A stretch of 6,059 nt of DNA, taken from NCBI GenBank assembly GCA_021850555.1, contig JAJZLX010000579.1:1-6059 (forward strand), read 5' to 3'. Each line of letters starts with the position of its first letter. The stretch's first letter is position 1. Of this stretch, positions 1-6,059 are shown one piece after another. A model generated the notes under the pieces. It had not been told where the DNA came from, did no database searches, and was given only the letters and a program-made list of their open reading frames with translations. The stretch is from Pseudomonadota bacterium (GTDB lineage: Bacteria > Pseudomonadota > Gammaproteobacteria > Steroidobacterales > Steroidobacteraceae). A program made the translations under genes and the position numbers.

Positions 1-199
1 GCTGGCGGGTGAGCCGTTTCGGCGCAGTTGCCTGAATCGTGATGGCCCGCACGGCATCGCCCGCAGTTCATTTTACATTTATCGTCCTCCCGGTAGACTT
101 CGCGCCCTGAACCGGGGGCGCCTCGCCGGGTCTATACCCCGGCACCGCTTGCAGGCGCCTTGCGGGGCCGATCACGAGGACCCAGGACTGGGGGGACCT
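1..199. other. Leader region upstream of the sugar transferase
   Basis: I see no gene that can be supported here. The stretch holds one AT-rich pocket (about 67-83) in otherwise GC-rich DNA, which would be the natural place for a promoter, but no convincing paired -35 and -10 boxes. A possible hairpin has arms GCCGGG at 125-130 and CCCGGC at 138-143 with a 7-base loop. The TGA at 10-12 could be the stop of a gene entering from the left, but too little is visible to say so. Confidence 0.4.
190..196 (+). promoter_or_regulatory. Ribosome binding site supporting the TTG start at 200
   Basis: GGGGGGA lies just before the TTG at 200, with the first five G about five bases from the start codon. It is an imperfect Shine-Dalgarno sequence. 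Together with the conserved RIRVFGHY beginning of the protein it favours TTG 200 over the TTG at 149. No in-frame ATG is available near the conserved N-terminus. Confidence 0.5.
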
Positions 200-1609
200 T
201 TGCGTATCCGCGTTTTCGGACACTATGTTTATGCCTCGATTGCGGTGCTCGCGCTCATCGAGGCCCTGGTGTTCTTTGGCGCGGTCTACGGCGCGGCCCT
301 GGTCCGCTTCCACGGCTCGCTCAGCTTCGTATCGGATCCGTCACCGGACTTGAGCGGGGCGCTGTGGCCGCGGGCGCTGCTGTTCAGCGCGGTCACGGTG
401 ATGTGTCTGCTCGCCTTCGGGCTCTACAGCGCCCGCCAGCGGGCGAGGCTCCTCGGGATCGCGCTCAGGATCATCCTGGCGGTCCTGATGGCCTTCCTGG
501 TCGCCTCGGCGCTGTTTTACCTGATTCCGAACCTCTGGATCGGCCGTGGGGTGGTGGGTCTGGCCGCCGTGGGGGCGTTTTTCGGGGTCGTCGTGTCGCG
601 CTCGATCTTCGCCCGGGTCGTGGACGAGGAGGTCTTCAAGCGCCGTGTATTGATCTATGGGGCCGGCCGCTCGGCCGCCACGATCGCGGAGCTGCGCCGC
701 CGCTCGGACCGGCGAGGCTTCCACGTGGTCGGGTTCGTGCCCGCCCCGGGGGAGGTGCTGGCCGTGGACAGCGGCCGGCTGCTGACGCCCGAGGGCTCTC
801 TGGTGGACCTGTGCCAGAGCTTCGATGTGGCGGAAGTCGTCGTGTCCATGGACGACCGGCGGCGGGGCTTTCCGATCTCCGAGCTCCTCAACTGCCGGCT
901 CGCCGGGGTGGACGTCACCGAGCAGCTGACGTTCCTCGAGCGAGAGACCGGCCGGGTCCGGCTCGACATCCTCAATCCCGCCTGGCTCATCTTCGGGGAG
1001 GGCTTCCGGCGCAACGCGCTTCGGCGCCTGAGTGCGCGGGCGCTCGATCTGTCTTCCGCGCTCGTGGTGCTCGCGCTCGCCTGGCCGTTCATGCTGCTCA
1101 CGGCGCTCGCCATCAAGATCGAGGACGGCTTTACGGCCCCGGTCCTGTACCGCCAGCGCCGCGTGGGGCTTCTCGGGGAGCCGTTCGAGCTCTTGAAGTT
1201 CCGCAGCATGCGCGTGGATGCCGAGAAGGACGGGGCGCAATGGGCGCGCAAGGGCGACACTCGCGTCACGAGGGTGGGGGCGTTCATCCGCAAGGTGCGC
1301 CTCGATGAGCTGCCGCAGCTGCTGAACGTCCTGCGCGGGCAGATGAGCTTCGTCGGTCCGCGGCCGGAGCGCCCGGAGTTCGTCGCGGAGCTGGCCGAGC
1401 GGATTCCGTACTACGTCGAGCGCCACTCGGTGAAGCCCGGCCTCACCGGCTGGGCGCAGCTGTGCTATCCGTACGGGTCTTCCGAGCAGGACGCGCTGGA
1501 GAAGCTCCAGTACGATCTCTACTACGTCAAGAACAACACGCTGCTGTTTGACCTCGCGATCCTGGTGCAGACCGCCGAGGTGGTGTTTCTGGGGAAAGGG
1601 GCGCGCTGA
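200..1609 (+). CDS. Undecaprenyl-phosphate sugar phosphotransferase, PEP-CTERM/exosortase-associated type
   Basis: This membrane enzyme is expected to transfer a sugar-1-phosphate from a nucleotide sugar to undecaprenyl phosphate, the first step of exopolysaccharide repeat-unit assembly at the inner membrane. From the TTG at 200 it is 469 residues, normal for the family. Four hydrophobic segments lie at about 13-36, 54-77, 84-109 and 118-138. A nucleotide-binding-like stretch with GAGRSA (154-159) follows, then another membrane segment (about 282-308) and the bacterial sugar transferase domain. Its signatures are LYRQRRVG (316-323), LKFRSM (332-337), RLDELPQL (367-374, with the Asp-Glu pair expected at the active site), FVGPRP (384-389) and PGLTGWAQ (413-420). 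I chose TTG 200 because the start RIRVFGHY is typical of the exosortase-linked subgroup and a G-rich ribosome site (GGGGGGA, 190-196) lies just upstream. The in-frame TTG at 149 would add 17 residues unlike the family. The last 22 codons fall inside the 88-base repeat. The sugar specificity is not readable. Confidence 0.93.
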   Translation: MRIRVFGHYVYASIAVLALIEALVFFGAVYGAALVRFHGSLSFVSDPSPDLSGALWPRALLFSAVTVMCLLAFGLYSARQRARLLGIALRIILAVLMAFLVASALFYLIPNLWIGRGVVGLAAVGAFFGVVVSRSIFARVVDEEVFKRRVLIYGAGRSAATIAELRRRSDRRGFHVVGFVPAPGEVLAVDSGRLLTPEGSLVDLCQSFDVAEVVVSMDDRRRGFPISELLNCRLAGVDVTEQLTFLERETGRVRLDILNPAWLIFGEGFRRNALRRLSARALDLSSALVVLALAWPFMLLTALAIKIEDGFTAPVLYRQRRVGLLGEPFELLKFRSMRVDAEKDGAQWARKGDTRVTRVGAFIRKVRLDELPQLLNVLRGQMSFVGPRPERPEFVAELAERIPYYVERHSVKPGLTGWAQLCYPYGSSEQDALEKLQYDLYYVKNNTLLFDLAILVQTAEVVFLGKGAR

Positions 1610-1626
1610 GGCGCGCGCCCGCGGGG
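1539..1626. repeat. 88-base direct repeat, upstream copy (inside the 3' end of the sugar transferase gene)
   Basis: Positions 1539-1626 are identical base for base to 3539-3626. The repeat covers the last 22 codons of the sugar transferase, its TGA stop and a following GC-rich hairpin. Both edges are sharp: 1538 is A against G at 3538, 1627 is G against T at 3627, and similarity stops beyond apart from three chance bases (CGG). This copy is in frame with the full gene. The arrangement resembles elements that insert at a gene's 3' end and carry a replacement for that end, though no integrase is present. Confidence 0.97.
1599..1620 (+). terminator. Terminator-like hairpin overlapping the sugar transferase stop codon
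   Basis: The arms GGGCGCGC (1599-1606) and GCGCGCCC (1613-1620) can form a perfect 8-bp stem with a 6-base loop, TGAGGC, that contains the stop codon. There is no run of T afterwards, so intrinsic termination is uncertain. The structure could instead protect the mRNA end or be a recombination landmark, since the repeat ends six bases beyond it. An identical hairpin is at 3599-3620. Confidence 0.4.
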
Positions 1627-1649
1627 GCGGATCGACGCTCGTTATGCGG

Positions 1650-1655
1650 TATCAT
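1650..1655 (+). promoter_or_regulatory. Possible -10 box of the cassette operon, placing the transcript start near the ATG at 1663
   Basis: TATCAT at 1650-1655 matches TATAAT in five of six positions. Its 3' edge is seven bases before the ATG at 1663, so transcription would begin at or next to the start codon and give a leaderless message. That fits the absence of any Shine-Dalgarno sequence before 1663. I see no good -35 box; at standard spacing it would fall at the edge of the direct repeat. Confidence 0.35.
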
Positions 1656-1662
1656 CCACCTC

Positions 1663-2094
1663 ATGCGAGCCCGTCGTACAGCCAATCCCAAGCGGCGCAT
1701 CCGGTCGACGTCGGCGGTGTCCGGGGAGCGCGCGCGACTTGAGGAGCTCGCGGGCCGAGCATCCTACGGGGGCAATCCGGAGCACAAGCGCAATCCCGGC
1801 GACTTTGGGCTGAATCCGCCCAGTCTTCCGCGGCAGGGCAAGACTTTGTGCGATGAGGCGGCGATCTTCAAGCGCAGTGATGCGCTGAACTTATTGCGCG
1901 CAGGGTTTCTGCGGGGATTGATGAGCGTTCAGGAACGGAGCGGCTGGCCGCAGAACGTGTGGGCCGTGGCGGCGAATGGCATTCCCCTGGAGGCCATGCT
2001 CGAGAATCCCTCGACGGGCGCGTATCACGGGTATCCGATGCAGGAGGACGATCCTCTCGCCGAGGAGGTGCTCGAGCGATGGAGGCGCTCATGA
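1663..2094 (+). CDS. Small conserved-looking protein of unknown function, first gene of the cassette
   Basis: I cannot assign a function. The 143-residue product is soluble, without signal peptide or membrane segment. A basic N-terminus of about 33 residues (MRARRTANPKRR and on) precedes a motif-rich body: YGGNPEHKRNPGDFGL (35-50), LCDEAAIF (62-69), SGWPQNVWAV (93-102), AMLENPSTGAYHGYPM (111-126) and an acidic end EDDPLAEEVLERW. The dense Gly, Pro, Asn, Trp and Tyr pattern looks like a constrained small fold, and from memory these motifs recur in uncharacterised bacterial proteins encoded beside IrrE-like genes; I could not check this. The ATG at 1663 has no ribosome site, but a -10-like box sits seven bases upstream. 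Its 3' end overlaps the next gene, so the two are very probably cotranscribed and translationally coupled. An antitoxin, toxin or regulatory partner role is possible but unproven. Confidence 0.8.
   Translation: MRARRTANPKRRIRSTSAVSGERARLEELAGRASYGGNPEHKRNPGDFGLNPPSLPRQGKTLCDEAAIFKRSDALNLLRAGFLRGLMSVQERSGWPQNVWAVAANGIPLEAMLENPSTGAYHGYPMQEDDPLAEEVLERWRRS
2063..2068 (+). promoter_or_regulatory. Ribosome binding site for the IrrE-like gene
   Basis: A perfect AGGAGG lies inside the end of the upstream gene, ten bases before the ATG at 2079. A second site, GGAGG at 2081-2085, stands five bases before the ATG at 2091, and that ATG overlaps the upstream TGA as ATGA. Either start can be defended; they differ by four residues. 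Both imply translational coupling to the upstream gene. Confidence 0.6.
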
Positions 2095-3446
2095 CGAGCC
2101 CATTTGCCATCCACAGGCAGTGGGAGTCGGCGCTGCACGAGTCACCGGAAGTGCGACATACGGTTGCCGCGCTGCGGATCGTGGTTGGCGGGGACGTAAT
2201 CACGCGTAACGAGGACGAATGGGCCCAAACCGTCCGCGATGACGTGCGTTTGTCGGCCTACCCCCTTGCCCTCTGGCTCGCCACATCCTGGTGGCGCCTT
2301 CGATGGGAGCCGTTGCCCAAGGCCGTTCCTGACCGGTCATGGCGCATGGCCCATGAGCTTGTGGCCGCCGGCTATGGCTACGTCTGGCCAAGGATGGTTT
2401 TCGCATCGGATGGAGAGGTCGTGAACGTGTGGGCCGTGCCGTCCAGGCCGGATTCCCGGGCGGTCGTCCACTACCTGACCCAATCCTTTCACGCCGTGTC
2501 CGCTTTGGACTTCGAGCGTACCGTTGATGAGTTCATCAATGGTGTTCTGGCGCGCCTGGACGCCGCCGGGATAGGGCGCACGGCGCTGCACGATCTTTGG
2601 AAGGAGATTACCGAAGAGCGGCGGGAAGCCTCGTTGACCGTGCAGCGCCGCCTGGAGGCATTGCTCGGTTTCGATCCGGATGAGCCTCCGGAAGGGCTGC
2701 TGAATGCGTTCGAAAGCCTCATTCCGCGGGCCGGGCTCTCCGCGGTCGATGAGATCGCCCCGGTGTGCGCGTCCGCAAACCCTGCGGGGATGCTGAAGCA
2801 AGTGCTCTTGGCGGCTGACGCCGAGGGTCTGAAGGGGCGCATCGCCCTGCCTGCGGGGACGCTTGATTGCGCGGCGACCCTGCCCGGGACGGGTTGGCGG
2901 AAAGGACGGGAGTTGGCCAGGAGGTTGCGACGCTCTCTGGGTTTGAATGGTGGAGCGGTGCCCGACGGCGTTCTCTGCGGATTGCTGGGACTCGCCACTG
3001 AACGAGCGATGGATCTGCAGGGCGTGGCTCGACCGGTATTGGCCATGGCGGTCCGCGAGAAGGCCGGGGAAGAGTTGAAGTTTGTTCTACGCAAGCGCAA
3101 TCGCCATGGCCGTCGCTTCGAGCTGGCTCGATTCCTGTGCGACTACGTCATTGCCGGCCAGGCAGACCACTGGCTACCGGTGAGCGATGCGAAAACGTCC
3201 CGACAACGGACTCAGCGGGCTTTTGCGGCGGAATTCCTGTGTCCCGTCGAGGCGCTCGAGGCGTTCATGGCGGGTGATTTTTCGGTGGACGCGGTGGAGG
3301 AGGCTGCGGAGCGGTTCGAGGTGGGGCCGGCCGCGGTGCAGGCACAATTGGTGAACAATGGGTTGCTCCCGCCCCAGGTATTGACGGAATACGGCGGTGG
3401 AGTCGACCTGCCTTATTTCCAAGCTCCGCCGCAGGTTGACGCCTAA
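2079..3446 (+). CDS. Large protein with a degenerate ImmA/IrrE (M78)-like C-terminal domain
   Basis: The product is 455 residues from ATG 2079 (451 from ATG 2091). The N-terminal half matches no family I recognise; it has a striking tryptophan-rich stretch, ALWLATSWWRLRWEPLP (64-80), then SWRMAHEL (87-94) and YVWPRMVFASDGE (101-113). Residues of about 275-431 follow the ImmA/IrrE layout: a core ending FVLRKR (335-340), RRFELARFLCDY (345-356), FAAEFLCP (382-389), then a helical end resembling the IrrE tail (VEEAAERFEVG, 406-416; NNGLL, 426-430). Where active members have FTLAHELGH this protein has FELARFLCD, so both zinc histidines and the catalytic glutamate are absent. The glutamate usually found before FAAE is also not visible. 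It is probably a non-catalytic sensor or binding domain. ImmA/IrrE proteins act with DNA-binding partners in phage, conjugative-element and stress switches; a similar pairing with the 143-residue neighbour is inference. Codon use is less extreme in GC3 than the flanking genes, consistent with transfer. Confidence 0.82.
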   Translation: MEALMTSPFAIHRQWESALHESPEVRHTVAALRIVVGGDVITRNEDEWAQTVRDDVRLSAYPLALWLATSWWRLRWEPLPKAVPDRSWRMAHELVAAGYGYVWPRMVFASDGEVVNVWAVPSRPDSRAVVHYLTQSFHAVSALDFERTVDEFINGVLARLDAAGIGRTALHDLWKEITEERREASLTVQRRLEALLGFDPDEPPEGLLNAFESLIPRAGLSAVDEIAPVCASANPAGMLKQVLLAADAEGLKGRIALPAGTLDCAATLPGTGWRKGRELARRLRRSLGLNGGAVPDGVLCGLLGLATERAMDLQGVARPVLAMAVREKAGEELKFVLRKRNRHGRRFELARFLCDYVIAGQADHWLPVSDAKTSRQRTQRAFAAEFLCPVEALEAFMAGDFSVDAVEEAAERFEVGPAAVQAQLVNNGLLPPQVLTEYGGGVDLPYFQAPPQVDA

Positions 3447-3474
3447 GCGTCCGCTGCGCCGACCCCGGGCTGCC

Positions 3475-3517
3475 GAGCTCGCGAAGCGCCGCGCAGGCGC
3501 AGGGGCTTCGCCGGCTC
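3475..3517 (+). terminator. Long imperfect hairpin after the IrrE-like gene
   Basis: GCGAAGC (3481-3487) pairs with GCTTCGC (3505-3511). After one C-C mismatch the stem continues with GAGCT (3475-3479) against GGCTC (3513-3517), using one G-T wobble. The loop of 17 bases can form a further small stem. There is no T tract, so it may be a factor-assisted terminator, an mRNA-stabilising structure, or a folded single-stranded DNA site near the cassette end. Confidence 0.35.
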
Positions 3518-3540
3518 ACGACAGTAGTGCCAGGGGGGCG

Positions 3541-3609
3541 CTGCTGTTTGACCTCGCGATCCTGGTGCAGACCGCCGAGGTGGTGTTTCTGGGGAAAGGG
3601 GCGCGCTGA
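3541..3609 (+). pseudogene. 3'-terminal remnant of the sugar transferase gene
   Basis: The 22 codons and TGA duplicate the end of the upstream sugar transferase exactly. Nothing resembling the rest of that gene precedes them, since the sequence before 3539 is unrelated. The open frame that runs into it from 3397 is fortuitous: it overlaps the end of the IrrE-like gene in another frame and has no start signal. It is a by-product of the insertion, not a functional gene. Confidence 0.85.
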
Positions 3610-3620
3610 GGCGCGCGCCC
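3599..3620 (+). terminator. Terminator-like hairpin, second copy
   Basis: This is the same 8-bp stem (GGGCGCGC with GCGCGCCC) as at 1599-1620. Here it sits after the cassette and 18 bases from the stop of the convergent minus-strand small gene, so it could act on transcripts from either side. No T tract is present on either strand. Confidence 0.35.
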
Positions 3621-3637
3621 GCGGGGTCGGGTGGGAG

Positions 3638-3820
3638 CTACTCGGCCGCGCCGTCCGGATCCTGCGCCGTCTTCACGCGCGTTCTCCAGACCTCGAAGGG
3701 ATCCCAGGCGCTCGAGCGCTGGGGAAGCATCCGCTGCCGGCTCTGCTCCGTGAGCGATCCGCGCGGGGCGCTGCGGGCCGTCGGTGGGCTCTGAGTCAAC
3801 CGTTTGGTCTCAGCTTTCAT
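3638..3820 (-). CDS. Small hypothetical protein (60 residues)
   Basis: I do not recognise a function. The product is a hydrophilic, basic 60-residue protein with no membrane segment. Its first 25 residues look disordered (Ser, Pro, Arg-rich); the centre contains SSAWDPFEVWRTRVK (36-50), a tryptophan-bearing motif that looks like the conserved core. Support for a real gene is GGAGG ten bases upstream of the ATG and a strong preference for G or C at third codon positions in the second half, as in the flanking genes. It ends 12 bases from the downstream 88-base repeat and converges on the sugar transferase and cassette. Before the insertion it would have been the immediate convergent neighbour of the transferase. 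Its start overlaps the stop of a 39-residue ORF as ATGA. Confidence 0.6.
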   Translation of the reverse strand: MKAETKRLTQSPPTARSAPRGSLTEQSRQRMLPQRSSAWDPFEVWRTRVKTAQDPDGAAE

Positions 3821-3936
3821 CCGTCTCGTTCCTCCGTCTCGAATTCACGTCGTTCCCCCCGGCGCACGCTTCTCGCGCCGCCACCACGTCCCGGGGCCAT
3901 TCCCAGGCCCCGGCGGGGCGCGGAGTTTAACTCCAT
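3817..3936 (-). CDS. Possible small basic protein (39 residues)
   Basis: This candidate ORF runs from ATG 3936 to the TGA at 3817-3819, which overlaps the ATG of the 60-residue gene as ATGA. A purine-rich GGAAGGGA ribosome site lies seven bases before the ATG. The product is glycine- and arginine-rich with an acidic patch near the end (MELNSAPRRGLGMAPGRGGG onward; REFETEERD, 30-38). The coupling and ribosome site argue for translation, but third-position base use is not distinctive and I know no family. It may instead be the untranslated leader of the 60-residue gene. Confidence 0.35.
   Translation of the reverse strand: MELNSAPRRGLGMAPGRGGGARSVRRGERREFETEERDG
3891..3913. repeat. Inverted repeat (8-bp stem) within the 39-residue ORF
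   Basis: CCGGGGCC (3891-3898) and GGCCCCGG (3906-3913) form a perfect stem around a 7-base loop. A smaller one, GGAGT/ACTCC (3922-3934), lies next to it at the ORF's start codon. If the 39-residue ORF is not translated, these would fold in the leader of the 60-residue gene. Confidence 0.4.
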
Positions 3937-4220
3937 TGTGTCGTCCCTTCCACACTCCTTGGAATAGGTCCTTTCCCATAGTCCTTGTATAACGCCGGGT
4001 TGTGAAGGGTGTATGACGTCGCGAAGCGGCCACGGTCGCCGACCCGCGCATCCTCGCGGGATCCGGTGCGGTTTTGTCATAAGAGGCGCCATTCCGTGAA
4101 CTGCGTCACAGCGCCGGTCCCGGCCGGTCCCTTCGGCAGGGGGCCTGCCGTGACGTCTCTCGGCGGCGGCCCACTTGAGCGGGGAGGGTGCGGCCGGGGC
4201 ATCCCGCCGGCCGGGGGCGC
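3937..4220. other. Spacer between glrR and the small minus-strand genes
   Basis: I see no credible gene. The spacer holds three simple hairpins: CGGCAGG/CCTGCCG (4134-4150, 3-base loop), CCCGCG/CGCGGG (4043-4060, 6-base loop) and a GC-rich one just after the glrR stop (about 4190-4215). None has a T tract in the right place for a clear terminator of glrR. A weak minus-strand promoter candidate, TTCACA (4006-4001) with GACTAT (3983-3978) at 17-base spacing, could serve the small genes; the -10 match is only three of six. Confidence 0.4.
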
Positions 4221-5617
<1,397 letters not shown>

Positions 5618-5621
<4 letters not shown>

Positions 5622-6059
5622 TTCGGTGGTGCCTCGGTGCCGAGTTTGCCCTCGAGCGACTTCTCGATGTTGGCGATGGCGATGAGCTTGGCCCGCGCCT
5701 CCCCGAGCTGTCGCTGCAAGGTGACATTGAGTTGCTCGGTGCTGAGCAGCCTGCGCTTGAGATCGTCCAGGCGCTGAGCTCCGGTGGCCTGAAGAGTGCG
5801 GTTTTCCGTGCTCAGCGTCAATTGTCGCGTAATCAGGACAAGCTCGAAGCGCGCGAGCGTCTGCTCCCCGGGAGAGAGGGTGCTGTCGGGATCTGACAAC
5901 AGGCGCTGCAGCAGCGTCTGCGCCCGCGGCAGGTCGGCGGCGGGCGTGCCGCCTCCGGGCTCCCCGAGCAGCAGCGCGAGGCGCAGCGTCTGGCGGTCGC
6001 CGGGGTTCCCCTGGTAGGCCTGCTCGGCCGCGGCGAGCAGGCCCGTCTCGCCCGCGGAG
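5618..6059 (-). CDS. qseG: QseG (YfhG)-like protein, 3' part only
   Basis: The frame is open from the right edge of the window to the TGA at 5618-5620, giving 146 visible C-terminal residues; the start, and any lipoprotein signal, lies outside. The visible part begins with an alpha-helical, alanine- and leucine-rich, repeat-like stretch (LLAAAEQAYQGNPGDRQTLR), then a helical segment around LARFELVLITRQL. A probable coiled coil follows (LDDLKRRLLSTEQLNVTLQ), and the protein ends near IANIEKSLEGK. That ending and the gene's position directly before glrR fit QseG, the outer-membrane lipoprotein that stimulates the GlrK/QseE kinase. The kinase gene would be expected upstream, beyond the edge. The ATGA overlap with glrR shows an operon. 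A TTG at 5899 lies inside the frame but is not needed as a start. Confidence 0.75.

Larger units (their letters stand above)
3539..3626. repeat. 88-base direct repeat, downstream copy
   Basis: This copy is identical to 1539-1626 at an offset of exactly 2000 bases, and marks the right end of the inserted cassette. It contains a fragment of the sugar transferase 3' end (LLFDLAILV...GKGAR*, 22 codons) with no gene in front of it, plus the stop-codon hairpin. Perfect identity suggests a recent event or continuing gene conversion. Confidence 0.97.

Noticed and set aside
141..153. Sigma-54-like promoter: GGCAC followed by TTGC before the sugar transferase
   Set aside because: The GG and GC elements are separated by only 8 bases where sigma-54 promoters need 10, and the -24 T is missing.
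341..1426. 361-codon minus-strand frame opposite the sugar transferase
   Set aside because: It is a shadow of a well-supported gene; the product is a charged, repetitive-looking sequence with no recognisable domain.
1959..2078. N-terminal extension of the IrrE-like gene to 1959
   Set aside because: It would overlap the upstream gene by some 136 bases and ignore two good ribosome sites that place the start at 2079 or 2091.
3397..3609. 70-residue open frame running into the second repeat
   Set aside because: It overlaps the IrrE-like gene in another frame, has no start signal, and gains its ending only from the duplicated transferase end.
1539..3626. Simple tandem duplication of a 2000-base unit
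   Set aside because: Only 88 bases are shared. Sequence on either side of the repeats is unrelated, so this is an insertion with flanking repeats and not a tandem copy.
1539..3626. Ordinary insertion-sequence target-site duplication
   Set aside because: 88 bases is far longer than usual IS target duplications, no terminal inverted repeats are visible at the inner edges, and no transposase is encoded.

Overview
The window looks like a chromosomal segment from a GC-rich proteobacterium, most likely a gammaproteobacterium. The basis is a QseG/GlrR-type signalling operon together with a sugar transferase of the PEP-CTERM/exosortase exopolysaccharide type. This placement comes from recognising protein families, not from a phylogenetic marker.

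Layout. A short leader (1-199) precedes a plus-strand bactoprenyl-phosphate sugar transferase gene (200-1609) that starts at TTG. Its last 22 codons, stop codon and a following hairpin form an 88-base block (1539-1626). This block recurs without a mismatch at 3539-3626, exactly 2000 bases downstream. Between the copies lie two overlapping plus-strand genes. The first encodes a 143-residue protein of unknown function (1663-2094). The second encodes a 455-residue protein (2079-3446) whose C-terminal part resembles the ImmA/IrrE (M78) peptidase fold but has lost the HExxH zinc site. After the second repeat, a minus-strand 60-residue protein gene (3638-3820), possibly preceded by a 39-residue ORF (3817-3936), converges on the cassette. 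A spacer of about 280 bases follows. The rest is a minus-strand operon: the 3' part of a qseG-like lipoprotein gene (5618 to the right edge), overlapping glrR (4221-5621), a sigma-54-dependent response regulator.

How the parts fit. Without the cassette, the ancestral arrangement would be a sugar transferase gene with its terminator hairpin, converging on a small minus-strand gene. The cassette appears to have entered at the 3' end of the transferase gene while leaving an intact copy of that end in place, so the host gene is not damaged. Recombination between the repeats would remove exactly 2000 bases and restore the ancestral site. No recombinase is encoded in the cassette.

The most unusual content is therefore this compact two-gene module: a small motif-rich protein plus a probable pseudo-peptidase of the ImmA/IrrE type, carried between long perfect repeats. 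Toxin-antitoxin, stress-sensor or defence roles are possible by analogy with other ImmA/IrrE pairs, but the sequence itself does not establish a function.
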